The notes below the pieces were generated by a model. The model was given only the letters and a program-made list of their open reading frames with translations, was not told the origin of the DNA and ran no database searches. From Pseudomonas baltica (GTDB lineage Bacteria > Pseudomonadota > Gammaproteobacteria > Pseudomonadales > Pseudomonadaceae), in assembly GCF_031880315.1 (NCBI RefSeq), contig NZ_CP134771.1:5767001-5831000 (forward strand): 64,000 nucleotides of DNA, written 5' to 3'. The position numbers and the translations under genes were made by a program. How positions within the stretch are numbered: position 1 is the stretch's first letter; each line of letters starts with the position of its first letter. Positions 44,173 to 52,485 of the stretch are shown here, one piece after another.

Positions 44173-45105
44173 TCAATAGCCGCGCTGTGGATCGATCTCG
44201 TGCAACACCGGCTCGCCACGGCCCAGGCGCTGAATGTTGTCGGCGATCTGCTGCGCTGCCGAGGCCGGAATGGCGATGGAGGCCATGTGCGGGGTGATCA
44301 GCACGTTGTCCAAGGCCCAGAGCGGATCCACAGGGGGCAGCGGTTCGCGGTCGAACACATCCAGGGTCGCCTCTGCGATCTGCCCGCTGGTCAGCGCCGC
44401 TGTCAGCGCCGCCTGGTCGACCACTGCGCCACGAGAGACGTTGATGAAGCAAGCCCCCTCGGGCAGCAGCGCCAGGCGCTCGGCGTTCAGCAGGCCGCGG
44501 GTCTGCAGAGTCAGTGGCAGCATCACCACGAGGATGTCACTGCTGGCGATAAAACCGTTCAGATTGTCCATGCCGTTGACACAGGTGACGTTGTCCAGCT
44601 GTTTGGCAGAGCGTGACCAACCGCGCACGTCGAAGCCCTGGCGCGCCAACTCCAGCGCTGCATAAGCGCCCAACTCGCCCAGGCCCAGCACACCGACGCG
44701 GATGCTCGCCGGCACGCGCGGGTGCAGGTAGTGCCAGCGCCGCTCGCGCTGGGCACGTTCGAACGCTGGAATGTCGCGGGCGTAACGCAGCACGGCAAAC
44801 AGCACGTAGCTGGCCATCATGCGGCCCATATCGGGATCGGAAACCCGAGTGATGGGCACTTTTGGCAAATCATCGCGGCCGACCAGTTGATCGACCCCGG
44901 CCCCCAGGTTGACCAGCAGCTTGAGATTGCGAAAGCGCGCGAAGAAGCCCTGCGGCGGCTTCCAGCCCAGCACATAGTGGACGTTGTCCGGGTCGTCGAT
45001 GTCCTGCTCCTGGCAGATGTGCACGCCGGGCAGTTGCGGCGCGAGCAAGTCTCGCCATTCTTCGAAACTGTCGAACTGGCTGTAGAACACCAGGGTCGAG
45101 GTCAT
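44173..45105 (-). CDS. D-isomer-specific 2-hydroxyacid dehydrogenase (GhrA-like)
   Basis: 310 residues. VLGLGELGAYAALELARQGFDVRGWSRS, catalytic NVSRGAVVDQ, DVFDREPLPP and TPHMASIAI. Paralogue of the enzyme at 18396-19325. The ATG overlaps the AroQ-like stop. Probably reduces or oxidises a 2-oxo/2-hydroxy acid from the imported compound. Confidence 0.88.
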   Translation of the reverse strand: MTSTLVFYSQFDSFEEWRDLLAPQLPGVHICQEQDIDDPDNVHYVLGWKPPQGFFARFRNLKLLVNLGAGVDQLVGRDDLPKVPITRVSDPDMGRMMASYVLFAVLRYARDIPAFERAQRERRWHYLHPRVPASIRVGVLGLGELGAYAALELARQGFDVRGWSRSAKQLDNVTCVNGMDNLNGFIASSDILVVMLPLTLQTRGLLNAERLALLPEGACFINVSRGAVVDQAALTAALTSGQIAEATLDVFDREPLPPVDPLWALDNVLITPHMASIAIPASAAQQIADNIQRLGRGEPVLHEIDPQRGY

Positions 45106-45563
45106 GGCTGAGGCTCCTCTGGTGTGTCGTCCAGCAGTTCCGCCACCGCGTTCAGCGCCAGTCGATAGCCCAGCGCGCCGAGGCCGGCGATCACGCCGGT
45201 GGCGGCCTTGGACACGTAGGAGTGATGACGAAAACTCTCGCGCTTCCAGATATTGCTCATGTGCGCTTCGATGATCGGCCCGTCGAACGCCAGCAGCGCA
45301 TCGAGGATCGGCACCGAGCTGTAGCTCAGCCCGGCGGCATTGATGATCACCGCGTCGGCCCGCAGGCGCGCTTCCTGAATCCAGTCCACCAGCACGCCTT
45401 CGTGGTTGCTCTGGCGAAACTCCAGCTGCAGGCCCAAAGCGGTAGCGTGGCGCTGGCAGCGGGCCTCGATGCTGGCGAAGCTTTCGCTGCCGTAGGTGCC
45501 CTGGGTGTCCAGCCCGTAGAGATTGGCGTTGGGGCCGTTGAGGAAAAACACGGTATGGGGCAT
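45102..45563 (-). CDS. AroQ-fold protein (type II dehydroquinase family) lacking key active-site residues
   Basis: 153 residues, full type II dehydroquinase length. NGPNANLYGLDTQGTYG, RQSNHEG, INAAGLSYSS, EAHMSN and FRHHSYVS are in the normal order. Tyr24, Asn75, His101 and Arg112 are kept, but the essential loop Arg19 (..GTREP..YG in true enzymes) is Asp, and His81 is Tyr. Dehydroquinase activity is therefore unlikely; a new lyase or hydrolase use in this catabolic operon is more probable. GGAG precedes ATG 45563. Confidence 0.8.
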   Translation of the reverse strand: MPHTVFFLNGPNANLYGLDTQGTYGSESFASIEARCQRHATALGLQLEFRQSNHEGVLVDWIQEARLRADAVIINAAGLSYSSVPILDALLAFDGPIIEAHMSNIWKRESFRHHSYVSKAATGVIAGLGALGYRLALNAVAELLDDTPEEPQP

Positions 45564-45579
45564 GGCGGACTCCAAGGCG

Positions 45580-46194
45580 TTATTCAAAAGGGCGGGTGGC
45601 GAGCATGGCCGGGTGCTGCTCGAATACGGCGAACCAGGCGGCGGTGGCGGGGTGGTCGGCGCGCCAGTCGAGGTCGGCGAAGCGGAAATCCAGGTAGCCG
45701 AGGCCGCAGCCGAGGGTGATCAGGCCGATGTCGTCGGGCACCGTGCTGAACGACACGACCTGGCGCTCGATGTCTGCCAGGGCGGCGCGGACCTTGGTCA
45801 GTTGGCCGTCGGTCCAGGCGTCCCATTGCTTGTCGGCCGGGCGCGCCACGGCTTCGTAGCGCATCAGCATCGCGGCGTCCAACAGACCATCGCCCAAGGC
45901 CTGACGCGTCAGGCTGGTCCAGCGAGGTAGGCCTTCGCGCGGGAACAGTGAGCCACCGGCATAGCTGTCGAGGTATTCGCAGATCACCCGGCTGTCGTAC
46001 AGCGTCAGGCCCTCGGCGGTCTGTAGCGCCGGCACCTTGGCCAACGGATTGAAGGTGGCGATGCGTTCGTCGCGGTTGATCGGGTGGGCAGCCGAGGCGA
46101 GTTGTTCGATCTGTTCGGCAAGCCCCAGGCAATGGGCGGTGATCATGACCTTGCGCACGTAGGGGGACGTCGGGGCGTAATACAGTTTGAACAT
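45580..46194 (-). CDS. Glutathione S-transferase family protein
   Basis: 204 residues. N-terminal thioredoxin-like domain (MFKLYYAPTSPYVRKVMIT; NPLAKVPALQ; LYDSRVICEYLD) and an all-helical C-terminal domain. The SPYVRKV start is typical of the bacterial YibF-like class with a Ser/Cys active site. ATG 46194 fits the family start. Tight operon with the AroQ-like gene (16 bases). Confidence 0.87.
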   Translation of the reverse strand: MFKLYYAPTSPYVRKVMITAHCLGLAEQIEQLASAAHPINRDERIATFNPLAKVPALQTAEGLTLYDSRVICEYLDSYAGGSLFPREGLPRWTSLTRQALGDGLLDAAMLMRYEAVARPADKQWDAWTDGQLTKVRAALADIERQVVSFSTVPDDIGLITLGCGLGYLDFRFADLDWRADHPATAAWFAVFEQHPAMLATRPFE

Positions 46195-46236
46195 TGGCAA
46201 TCGTCCGGATGAGTGAAGGACCTGTAGCGAGGTGAC

Positions 46237-47232
46237 TCAGGGAATCAGCAACACCTTGCCCAGATTGGCGTTGCTCTCCAGCAGGCGATGGGCATCGGCA
46301 GCCTGACTCAAAGCAAGGCGCGCATGAATAAGCGGCCGGACCTGGCCCGACGCCAACCACGGCAGCAGGTTGGCGCGAATGTAGTTGGCCAGCCGGGTCT
46401 TCTCTTCGATGCTTTTCGGGCGCAGCGTCGAGGAGGTGAGGCTCAGGCTTTTGCGCATCAACAGCTGCAGGTCGAGTTCGATCCTGGCCCCTTGCAGAAA
46501 CGACAGGCTGACGTGGCGTCCGCCAGCCGCCATGGCCTCCAGATTGCGCACTACGTAGGGGCCGCCGACGTTGTCGAGAACTACATCGACGCCGCGCCCT
46601 TCGGTGCACTCGGCGACTACCGCAACGAAGTCCTCGGTATGCCGATCCACCGCGCGCCACACCCCCAGCGCCTCCAGCAGGGCGACTTTTTCGGCACCAC
46701 CAGCGGTGGCGATGACCCGCGCACCCGCAGCATGGGCGCACTGCACGGCGAGGCTGCCGACGCCGCTCGCAGCGCCGTGGATCAGCACCGTGTCACCCGC
46801 TTTCAGGCGCCCCAGTTCGAACAGGTTGTGCCATACCGTAAAGGCCGCTTCCGGGACGCCCGCGGCATCCTCCAGCGCCAGCTCGGCGGGCACGGGCAGG
46901 CAATGCCCGGCCAAGGCGACGCAGTACTGGGCGTAACCACCGCCATTGAGCAGGGCCATGACACGGTCGCCGGGTACAAAGTCGCTGACCGCGCTGCCCA
47001 CGGCCACCACGGTACCGGCGGCTTCAAGGCCGAGCACGTCAGTGACACCGGGCGGGAGCGGCATGCCGTTGCGCTGCATCAGGTCCGGGCGGTTGACGCC
47101 CGCGGCGGCGATGCGGATCAGTACTTCGTCGGCTTGAGGCAGCGGCATTGGCCGCTCAACGCTGCGCAGCACTTCGGGCCCGCCGGGTTCGTGGGCGATG
47201 ACGGCGGTGATGGTGTCTGGCAGCAGGCTCAT
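46237..47232 (-). CDS. Quinone oxidoreductase-like (zeta-crystallin) dehydrogenase
   Basis: 331 residues, zinc-free medium-chain reductase. GVNRPDLMQRNG, LGLEAAGTVVAVG, nucleotide site IHGAASGVGSLAVQCAHAAG. Similar to NADPH:quinone reductases and enoyl reductases (p53-inducible PIG3-like start). Reduces a quinone or activated double bond. It lies 42 bases upstream of the GST gene and 218 bases after the ABC ATPase. Confidence 0.87.
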   Translation of the reverse strand: MSLLPDTITAVIAHEPGGPEVLRSVERPMPLPQADEVLIRIAAAGVNRPDLMQRNGMPLPPGVTDVLGLEAAGTVVAVGSAVSDFVPGDRVMALLNGGGYAQYCVALAGHCLPVPAELALEDAAGVPEAAFTVWHNLFELGRLKAGDTVLIHGAASGVGSLAVQCAHAAGARVIATAGGAEKVALLEALGVWRAVDRHTEDFVAVVAECTEGRGVDVVLDNVGGPYVVRNLEAMAAGGRHVSLSFLQGARIELDLQLLMRKSLSLTSSTLRPKSIEEKTRLANYIRANLLPWLASGQVRPLIHARLALSQAADAHRLLESNANLGKVLLIP

Positions 47233-47383
47233 GCGGGTTGCTCGGTGTAATGGTTAGCGGTCATGGAGTGCTCTGATTCAATAAGTGGGTGAGACGGTGC
47301 TCAGAACGGCGGTTTATGCATTGGCCTCTTCGCCGCCGAACGCGCCACCTCGCGCCCGCCGTGCAGGCGGACCTGAGCCGTAC

Positions 47384-47416
47384 ACCGGTGGGAGCAAAGC
47401 TTGCTCGCGAAGAAGC
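47384..47416. repeat. REP element
   Basis: accggtgggagcaaagcttgctcgcgaagaagc is a standard Pseudomonas REP, placed between the quinone reductase and the ABC ATPase within the long minus-strand block; it may split the transcript. Confidence 0.7.
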
Positions 47417-47450
47417 CCGCACTGTTGATGAATAATCATCTGCCGCATCC

Positions 47451-48596
47451 TCACACCGCCCCCGCGGCAAAGGCGCAGACGCCCTCGGCATCGAAGCTCA
47501 AACCCGCCGCCGCGCCGACCGGCCAACGGGTCAGGGCGTCGAGGCCGGATTGGCGCACGAACAAACGGTTGTGGCCCAGCGCCGGAACGTCCAGATGAAT
47601 ATCCACATGGTCCCCCTGAAACACATGGGTGATCACCGTGGCGCTGAGCAGCGTGTCCGCACCCAGCGCGCCCAGGCGGATGTTCTCCGGGCGCACGTAG
47701 ATGTCCAGGCGCTCGCCGATATCGGCATGCACCCGTTCGGCCGCTACGCGCAAGCTGCTATCGCCCAACGCCAGGGTGGCCAGCTCGTCGCGGCTCAGGT
47801 AGCGACCGGGCAGGATATTGACGTCACCGACGAAGCTGGCCACGAACGGATCCTGCGGGTGGCGATAGATCGCGTCCGGGGTACCGATCTGCCGTACGTG
47901 GCCGGCGGACATCACCACCACGCGGTCGCTCATGCTCAGGGCTTCGCTCTGGTCGTGGGTGACGAACACCGTGGTCACACCGAGCTTGCGCTGGATGTCC
48001 TTGAGCTCGATCTGCATCGACAGGCGCAGGTTCTTGTCCAGCGCCGAGAACGGCTCGTCGAGCAGCAGCACCTTGGGGCGGATCACCAGCGCTCGCGCCA
48101 GCGCCACACGCTGCTGCTGGCCACCGGAAAGCTCGCGCGGCTTGCGCTCGCCGTAGCCCTGCAGCTTGACCAGCGCCAGCGCTTGCTCGACGCGCTCGGC
48201 GATCTCGACCTTGGCGACGCCGCGCATGCGCAAACCGTAGCCAATGTTCTTGGCCACGCTCATGTGCGGGAACAGCGCGTAGTTCTGGAACACGATGCCG
48301 ATTTCCCGTTGATAGGGTGGGGTCTCGGTGACCAGTTGGCCGTCGATGAAGATCTCGCCGTTATCCGCCTCGGCAAAGCCGGCCATCAGGTTGAGCAGCG
48401 TGGTCTTGCCGCAGCCCGAGGGACCGAGCAGCGTGACGAACTCGCCTTCCTGGATTTTCAGTGACACCTCGTGCAGCGCAATCGAGTCGCCGAAGCGCTT
48501 GAGCACCTTGTCCAGTTGCACCGCGATATTGATCCCCGGCGTGGCGGCGAGGCTCGCCATGCAGGGTTCGAGGGGCTTGATCGATGCAGTGGCCAT
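47451..48596 (-). CDS. ABC transporter ATP-binding protein, PotA-like
   Basis: 381 residues. Walker A GPSGCGKTT, Q-loop FQNYALFPH, signature LSGGQQQRVALARAL, Walker B VLLLDEPFSALD, H-loop THDQSEAL, then a TOBE domain (about 290-375). Polyamine/Fe-type importer ATPase; it must serve the PotB/C/D-like subunits, from which it is separated by four enzyme genes. GGAG precedes ATG 48596. Confidence 0.9.
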   Translation of the reverse strand: MATASIKPLEPCMASLAATPGINIAVQLDKVLKRFGDSIALHEVSLKIQEGEFVTLLGPSGCGKTTLLNLMAGFAEADNGEIFIDGQLVTETPPYQREIGIVFQNYALFPHMSVAKNIGYGLRMRGVAKVEIAERVEQALALVKLQGYGERKPRELSGGQQQRVALARALVIRPKVLLLDEPFSALDKNLRLSMQIELKDIQRKLGVTTVFVTHDQSEALSMSDRVVVMSAGHVRQIGTPDAIYRHPQDPFVASFVGDVNILPGRYLSRDELATLALGDSSLRVAAERVHADIGERLDIYVRPENIRLGALGADTLLSATVITHVFQGDHVDIHLDVPALGHNRLFVRQSGLDALTRWPVGAAAGLSFDAEGVCAFAAGAV

Positions 48597-48625
48597 GGCC
48601 GCTCCGTTAGCTGAAGGCATGTGGA

Positions 48626-49051
48626 TCAGGCAGCGGTCCAGTCGTCCGGGATGACCGCGATAACGTCGATCTCCATCAACCATTCAGGCTGGCCCAGGCC
48701 AGAAATCACCAAGCCGGTGGAGATCGGGAATACACCCTTGAGCCACTTGCCGACCACTTGATACACCGGTTCGCGATAGCGCGGGTCGATGATGTAGGTG
48801 GTGGTCTTGACGATGTGGGAGAGATCCGAGCCGGCCTCTTCAAGCAGTTGCTTGACGTTTTTCATCGCCTGCTCGGCTTGGGCCCGCGGGTCGCCCAGGC
48901 CAACCAGATTGCCGTCGAAATCGGTGCCGATCTGGCCCCGGACATACACCGTGTTGCCGGCGCGCACGGCCTGGCACAGGTCGTTATCGAGGGATTGGTT
49001 GGGGTAGGTTTCTTTGGTGTTGAACATGCGGATGCGGGTATGGGTAGGCAT
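48626..49051 (-). CDS. RidA-like protein without the catalytic Arg
   Basis: 141 residues. RidA fold with VYVRGQIGTDFDGNL, AMKNVKQLLEEAGSDLSHIVKT and a C-terminal WLMEIDVIAVIP. At the position of E. coli Arg105 (PARS/PART) it reads FPISTGLVI, so the classic imine-deaminase residue is missing. Probably another Rid subfamily with a different reaction. First gene after OprD, 29 bases before the ABC ATPase. Confidence 0.85.
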   Translation of the reverse strand: MPTHTRIRMFNTKETYPNQSLDNDLCQAVRAGNTVYVRGQIGTDFDGNLVGLGDPRAQAEQAMKNVKQLLEEAGSDLSHIVKTTTYIIDPRYREPVYQVVGKWLKGVFPISTGLVISGLGQPEWLMEIDVIAVIPDDWTAA

Positions 49052-49237
49052 GTCTGGTGTCTCTGCGAGAGGTGAATGGTCCCAGCTTCACATCGTGCCT
49101 GATTTGGCGAAACCAGCATTTGCGCTGGGCATTGCTTAGGAAAAACCGAAGCCTGGGCGAGGCAGACTCGATGGCCTTTGCCAGTGCGGGCGGGAGCACG
49201 GCGACAGGGCCCGGGCAAGCCCTGTCGTTACGGGCTG

Positions 49238-50536
49238 TCAGAGGATGCTCAGCGGATACTCGACGATCACACGGAAGTCGTTGACGTCGCCGTTGAGCAC
49301 GTCCGGCGAGCGGTAGAACGCCTGGCGCATCCGCAGCGAGAGATCCTTGGCCGTACCGCTCTGGATCACGTATTTGAGGTCCAGATCGGTTTCCCGCTCG
49401 CCGGCCTCGGCGCCATTGCCCATGTCGATGTTCTGGCCGTCGACGAAACGCGCCCCGAACGTCAGGCCCGGTGCCCCCAGCGTGGCGAAGTTGACGCTGT
49501 AGGCTACTTGCCAGGAGCCTTCATCCTTGTTGTTGAAGTCCGAATATTGGATCGAGTTGGCGAGGAAGATCGAACCGCCGCCGTCCGGCCCATAGACATA
49601 ACCCACCGGGCGCCCGGTCGGGCTGATATAGCCGCCGTTAGACTTTTGATAGGAAAGGCTCAACTTATGAGCGCCCAAGCTATAGGCGATCGCTGCGCTC
49701 CAAATGGAGTTGTCTTCGTCACTGCCAGTGCCGGTATAGTTTGAATCATATTTAGTCCGATACAGATTGAAACTGGTAGACAGTGCATTATTGGCATCTA
49801 TCGGCAGCGTATAATCGAGGCCGCCATAGTATTTGCGGAAAACATCGTCGAGGTTGGAATAATACAAGGCTCCCGTCAGGGCTGAACTGAAGTTATAGGT
49901 GCCGCCGGCAAATTTGGCATCCTTGAGGCCAACGCTGTCATGGCTTGCATATTGTTGGCCCTTGATGGCGTCGAACTTGCCTGCGTGCAGGGTCAGGCCG
50001 TCGATTTCCTTGCTGGTCAGCAGCATGCCGCGCGCGGTCTCCGGAGCGATACGGGTGTCGTCCGTAGCGAATACCGGCAAGGTAGTGACCTGGTCGCCGA
50101 CCTTGAGCACGGTGTTGGAAATGCGCATCTTGCCTGCCAGGCCGAGCGACGAAAATTCGTTCACTGGTTTGCCGTTATCCCGCACCGGCACGGTATACAC
50201 GCCGCCAATCCGACCCGCCCCACTGTCCAGCGTTACGCCCATGAAGCCGATGGCATCCAGGCCGAAACCGACTGTGCCTTGGGTGTATCCCGAGGAAAAA
50301 AAGCCGCGCAGGCCGTTGGCCCAGATCTCGCCGTAGGGTGTACGTTGCCCCTTGTTGCCCACCGGCGAGTTGCCGCTGCGAAAGTCGCGGTTGATATAGA
50401 AGTTGCGGTCGAGCAAGTCGAGCTTGCTACCTTCAAGAAAACCCGAGGCTTCAGATTGCTCGCTGGCCATGGCCCATTGCCCGGTGGTGGCGGCGGTAGT
50501 TGCCAACGAGAAGGTGATCCACTTTATTGCACGCAT
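49238..50536 (-). CDS. OprD-family outer-membrane porin
   Basis: 432 residues. Signal peptide (..TAATTGQWAMA), ASGFLEGSKLDLLDRNFYINRDFR and the family block FFSSGYTQGTVGFGLDAIGFMG; C-terminal VIVEYPLSIL. CAGGAG precedes ATG 50536. Parts of the gene are somewhat richer in A/T. It lies between two catabolic blocks and could serve either the PotABCD-like or the THI5-like importer; a 229-base gap to the upstream operon suggests its own promoter. Confidence 0.9.
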   Translation of the reverse strand: MRAIKWITFSLATTAATTGQWAMASEQSEASGFLEGSKLDLLDRNFYINRDFRSGNSPVGNKGQRTPYGEIWANGLRGFFSSGYTQGTVGFGLDAIGFMGVTLDSGAGRIGGVYTVPVRDNGKPVNEFSSLGLAGKMRISNTVLKVGDQVTTLPVFATDDTRIAPETARGMLLTSKEIDGLTLHAGKFDAIKGQQYASHDSVGLKDAKFAGGTYNFSSALTGALYYSNLDDVFRKYYGGLDYTLPIDANNALSTSFNLYRTKYDSNYTGTGSDEDNSIWSAAIAYSLGAHKLSLSYQKSNGGYISPTGRPVGYVYGPDGGGSIFLANSIQYSDFNNKDEGSWQVAYSVNFATLGAPGLTFGARFVDGQNIDMGNGAEAGERETDLDLKYVIQSGTAKDLSLRMRQAFYRSPDVLNGDVNDFRVIVEYPLSIL

Positions 50537-50765
50537 GCAAACAGCTCCTGTAACTTTATAAGTATTAAGGTGAGGGGCAGCAGCAGAATTGAAATTGCCA
50601 AAGAGGCTTATTGTTATAAGAGTTGCAGGTTGTTGTAATGACGGGCGCGCGGCTTCGCCACCGGCGGGCTACGCAATCAATGGCGGCCCACCGGCGGGAA
50701 AGCATGTTGCAAACAACGATCAGGCAATGACTGTCGCGGTACCGCGCACAAGGGCGCGGGGGTCC

Positions 50766-51587
50766 TCAATACAGCGCGGCGAGGAATTCCAGCAACGGCG
50801 GATCGAAAGCCGCTGGTTTTTCAAAGTAGGGCGCATGGCCCGCGCCTTCGATCAGCAGCAGCGGCGCACCGCCCAGCAAATCACGGCATTGCTCGCCGAT
50901 GCTGACTGGCACTGCCTTGTCGGCAGCGCCCCAGACCAGGCGGATTTTATCCGGCGGATACAGCGCCGCGACTTCGCTGGCGACATAGTCGCGCTCCAGG
51001 CCATCGACCACATAGTTGCCCATGCGCACGAAACTGGCGTTGGCGCCGGGGGAATTGTTGATGCGCCACTCTTCATGCACCAGGCCCTCGGTGACCAGCG
51101 TGGGGTCGGCGATGACATAATTGAGCTTGCCGCGGATTTCCTCCAGAGAGGTCGCCTTGACGCTGCGCTGGATGCCCTCGGCGGCTTCGCGGCTCAGCGG
51201 GGCGATGCCGAGGGCGCCGACTAGCATGATGCCCGGTACCCGCTCGGGAATCAGCGTGGCGGCGTAGGCGCAGATGTGACCGCCCAGTGAGGTGCCCACC
51301 AGTACTGCCTGCTCGATGCCCAGCAGATCCAGTAACGTCACCAGATAACGCGCCAACGCCGGCACATCGGCGGGTGCATCGGCTGCGCCTTTGGTCGCCA
51401 GGCCGTGGCCTGGCAAATCAAAGGTGACGGCACGGTAGCCCGCATCGGCGATGCGCGCCACGGTACCGCTCCAGCGGTCGCAACGGGCGCCGAGGCCATG
51501 CACGAACACCACGGCGGGGCCGCTGCCGGCTTCGATTACGCGGGTCAAGGTAGTCTCGACAAGCAACGGGTATTGAATAGTCTGCAT
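50766..51587 (-). CDS. Alpha/beta hydrolase (RutD/PcaD-like)
   Basis: 273 residues. FVHGLGARCDRW oxyanion region, nucleophile Ser in VGTSLGGHICA, Asp near LVWGAADKAVPV and His in EGAGHAPYFEKP. Similar to small-acid hydrolases (PcaD, RutD). GGAG lies inside the RidA-like stop region, 4 bases between genes. Last gene of the ten-gene operon. Confidence 0.87.
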   Translation of the reverse strand: MQTIQYPLLVETTLTRVIEAGSGPAVVFVHGLGARCDRWSGTVARIADAGYRAVTFDLPGHGLATKGAADAPADVPALARYLVTLLDLLGIEQAVLVGTSLGGHICAYAATLIPERVPGIMLVGALGIAPLSREAAEGIQRSVKATSLEEIRGKLNYVIADPTLVTEGLVHEEWRINNSPGANASFVRMGNYVVDGLERDYVASEVAALYPPDKIRLVWGAADKAVPVSIGEQCRDLLGGAPLLLIEGAGHAPYFEKPAAFDPPLLEFLAALY

Positions 51588-51591
51588 AGCT

Positions 51592-52005
51592 TCAAACTCC
51601 ATAAGGTGCGGGGCGCGGCAGGCGGGCGATGGCCTCCACCTCAAGGCGCGCGCCAGGGGTGATCAGGCCGCTGACTTCGACCAAGGTGCTGGCGGGGCGG
51701 CTCTGGGCGAAGTAGCGCTTGCGCACCCCGTTGATCGCGGCGCGGTCGTTCACGTCGGTGAGAAACAGCGTCACCTTGACGATGTCGGCGTATTGCGCAC
51801 CGACCGCGGCCAGCACCTGTTCAAGGCGGGCGAACACCTGCTCGGCCTGGGCTTGGGCATCGTCGCCGCCGACCAGTTGCGACTGGTCGTCCAGGGGCAG
51901 GATGCCGGAGACGAACAGCAGCTCGCCGATCGCTACAGCGTCGCAGTAATGACTGAGCGGTGGGCCCATGCCGGGGACGAAGATTTCGTGTTTCGTGGCG
52001 GTCAT
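51592..52005 (-). CDS. RidA-like protein without the catalytic Arg
   Basis: 137 residues. LLFVSGILPLDDQSQLVGG, LEQVLAAVGAQYADIVKVTLFL. The Arg105 position (usually PARS.VEV) is Ser in RPASTLVEV, so it may not be a standard imine deaminase. Its pairing with an alpha/beta hydrolase recalls RutC/RutD of pyrimidine breakdown, though RutC keeps the Arg. GAGG precedes ATG 52005. Confidence 0.86.
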   Translation of the reverse strand: MTATKHEIFVPGMGPPLSHYCDAVAIGELLFVSGILPLDDQSQLVGGDDAQAQAEQVFARLEQVLAAVGAQYADIVKVTLFLTDVNDRAAINGVRKRYFAQSRPASTLVEVSGLITPGARLEVEAIARLPRPAPYGV

Positions 52006-52014
52006 GTCAGGTCC

Positions 52015-52485
52015 TCAGATAGGCGTGGCAAGCAGCGAAGGCACCGCACCGGTGTCGACGATCACGCGCTTGCTGATGAACATCAGGCGGCCGTCCACGG
52101 GACGCACCAGATCGTCATAGCGGCCGACGCTGTAAAGGCTGCTGACGCCTTCCTGGTTGGTCTGGAACAACGCGAAGTTGGCGCCCACGCACCAGCCCTC
52201 GGCGCTGCGCTCCACATGCAGCTGGGAAATGATGTGGCGATCGGTGTGGATGTTGTAGATGTTGGCCTTGCGCAACGACATCACCCGGTCGGCGATCTGG
52301 TTGCGGTTTTCGCAGAGCATCAAGGGCAGGGCGAATCCCTGAGCCAGGTTCTCCCGGGAAATGATCTCGTAGCGGCCCTCGGGGCTGAACAGTTCGACCC
52401 ATTCCTCCAGGCGGTCTTCATCGATCAGCCGTGCATACAGGTCCAGCAGCCGCTGCAGTTGAAAGTAATCGTCAGGCGTCGGCAT
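52015..52485 (-). CDS. Aromatic-ring-hydroxylating oxygenase beta subunit
   Basis: 156 residues, cone-shaped SnoaL/NTF2-like fold: LLDLYARLIDEDRLEEWVELFSPEGRYEI, ADRVMSLRKANIYNIHTDRH, RYDDLVRPVDGRLMFISKRVIVDTG. Structural partner of the Rieske alpha subunit, whose gene overlaps its start by 14 bases. Subunit of an alpha3beta3 oxygenase. Confidence 0.9.
   Translation of the reverse strand: MPTPDDYFQLQRLLDLYARLIDEDRLEEWVELFSPEGRYEIISRENLAQGFALPLMLCENRNQIADRVMSLRKANIYNIHTDRHIISQLHVERSAEGWCVGANFALFQTNQEGVSSLYSVGRYDDLVRPVDGRLMFISKRVIVDTGAVPSLLATPI

Noticed and set aside
45102..45563. Plain annotation as 3-dehydroquinate dehydratase (shikimate pathway)
   Set aside because: Arg19 and His81 are replaced and the context is catabolic, so the housekeeping role is not supported.
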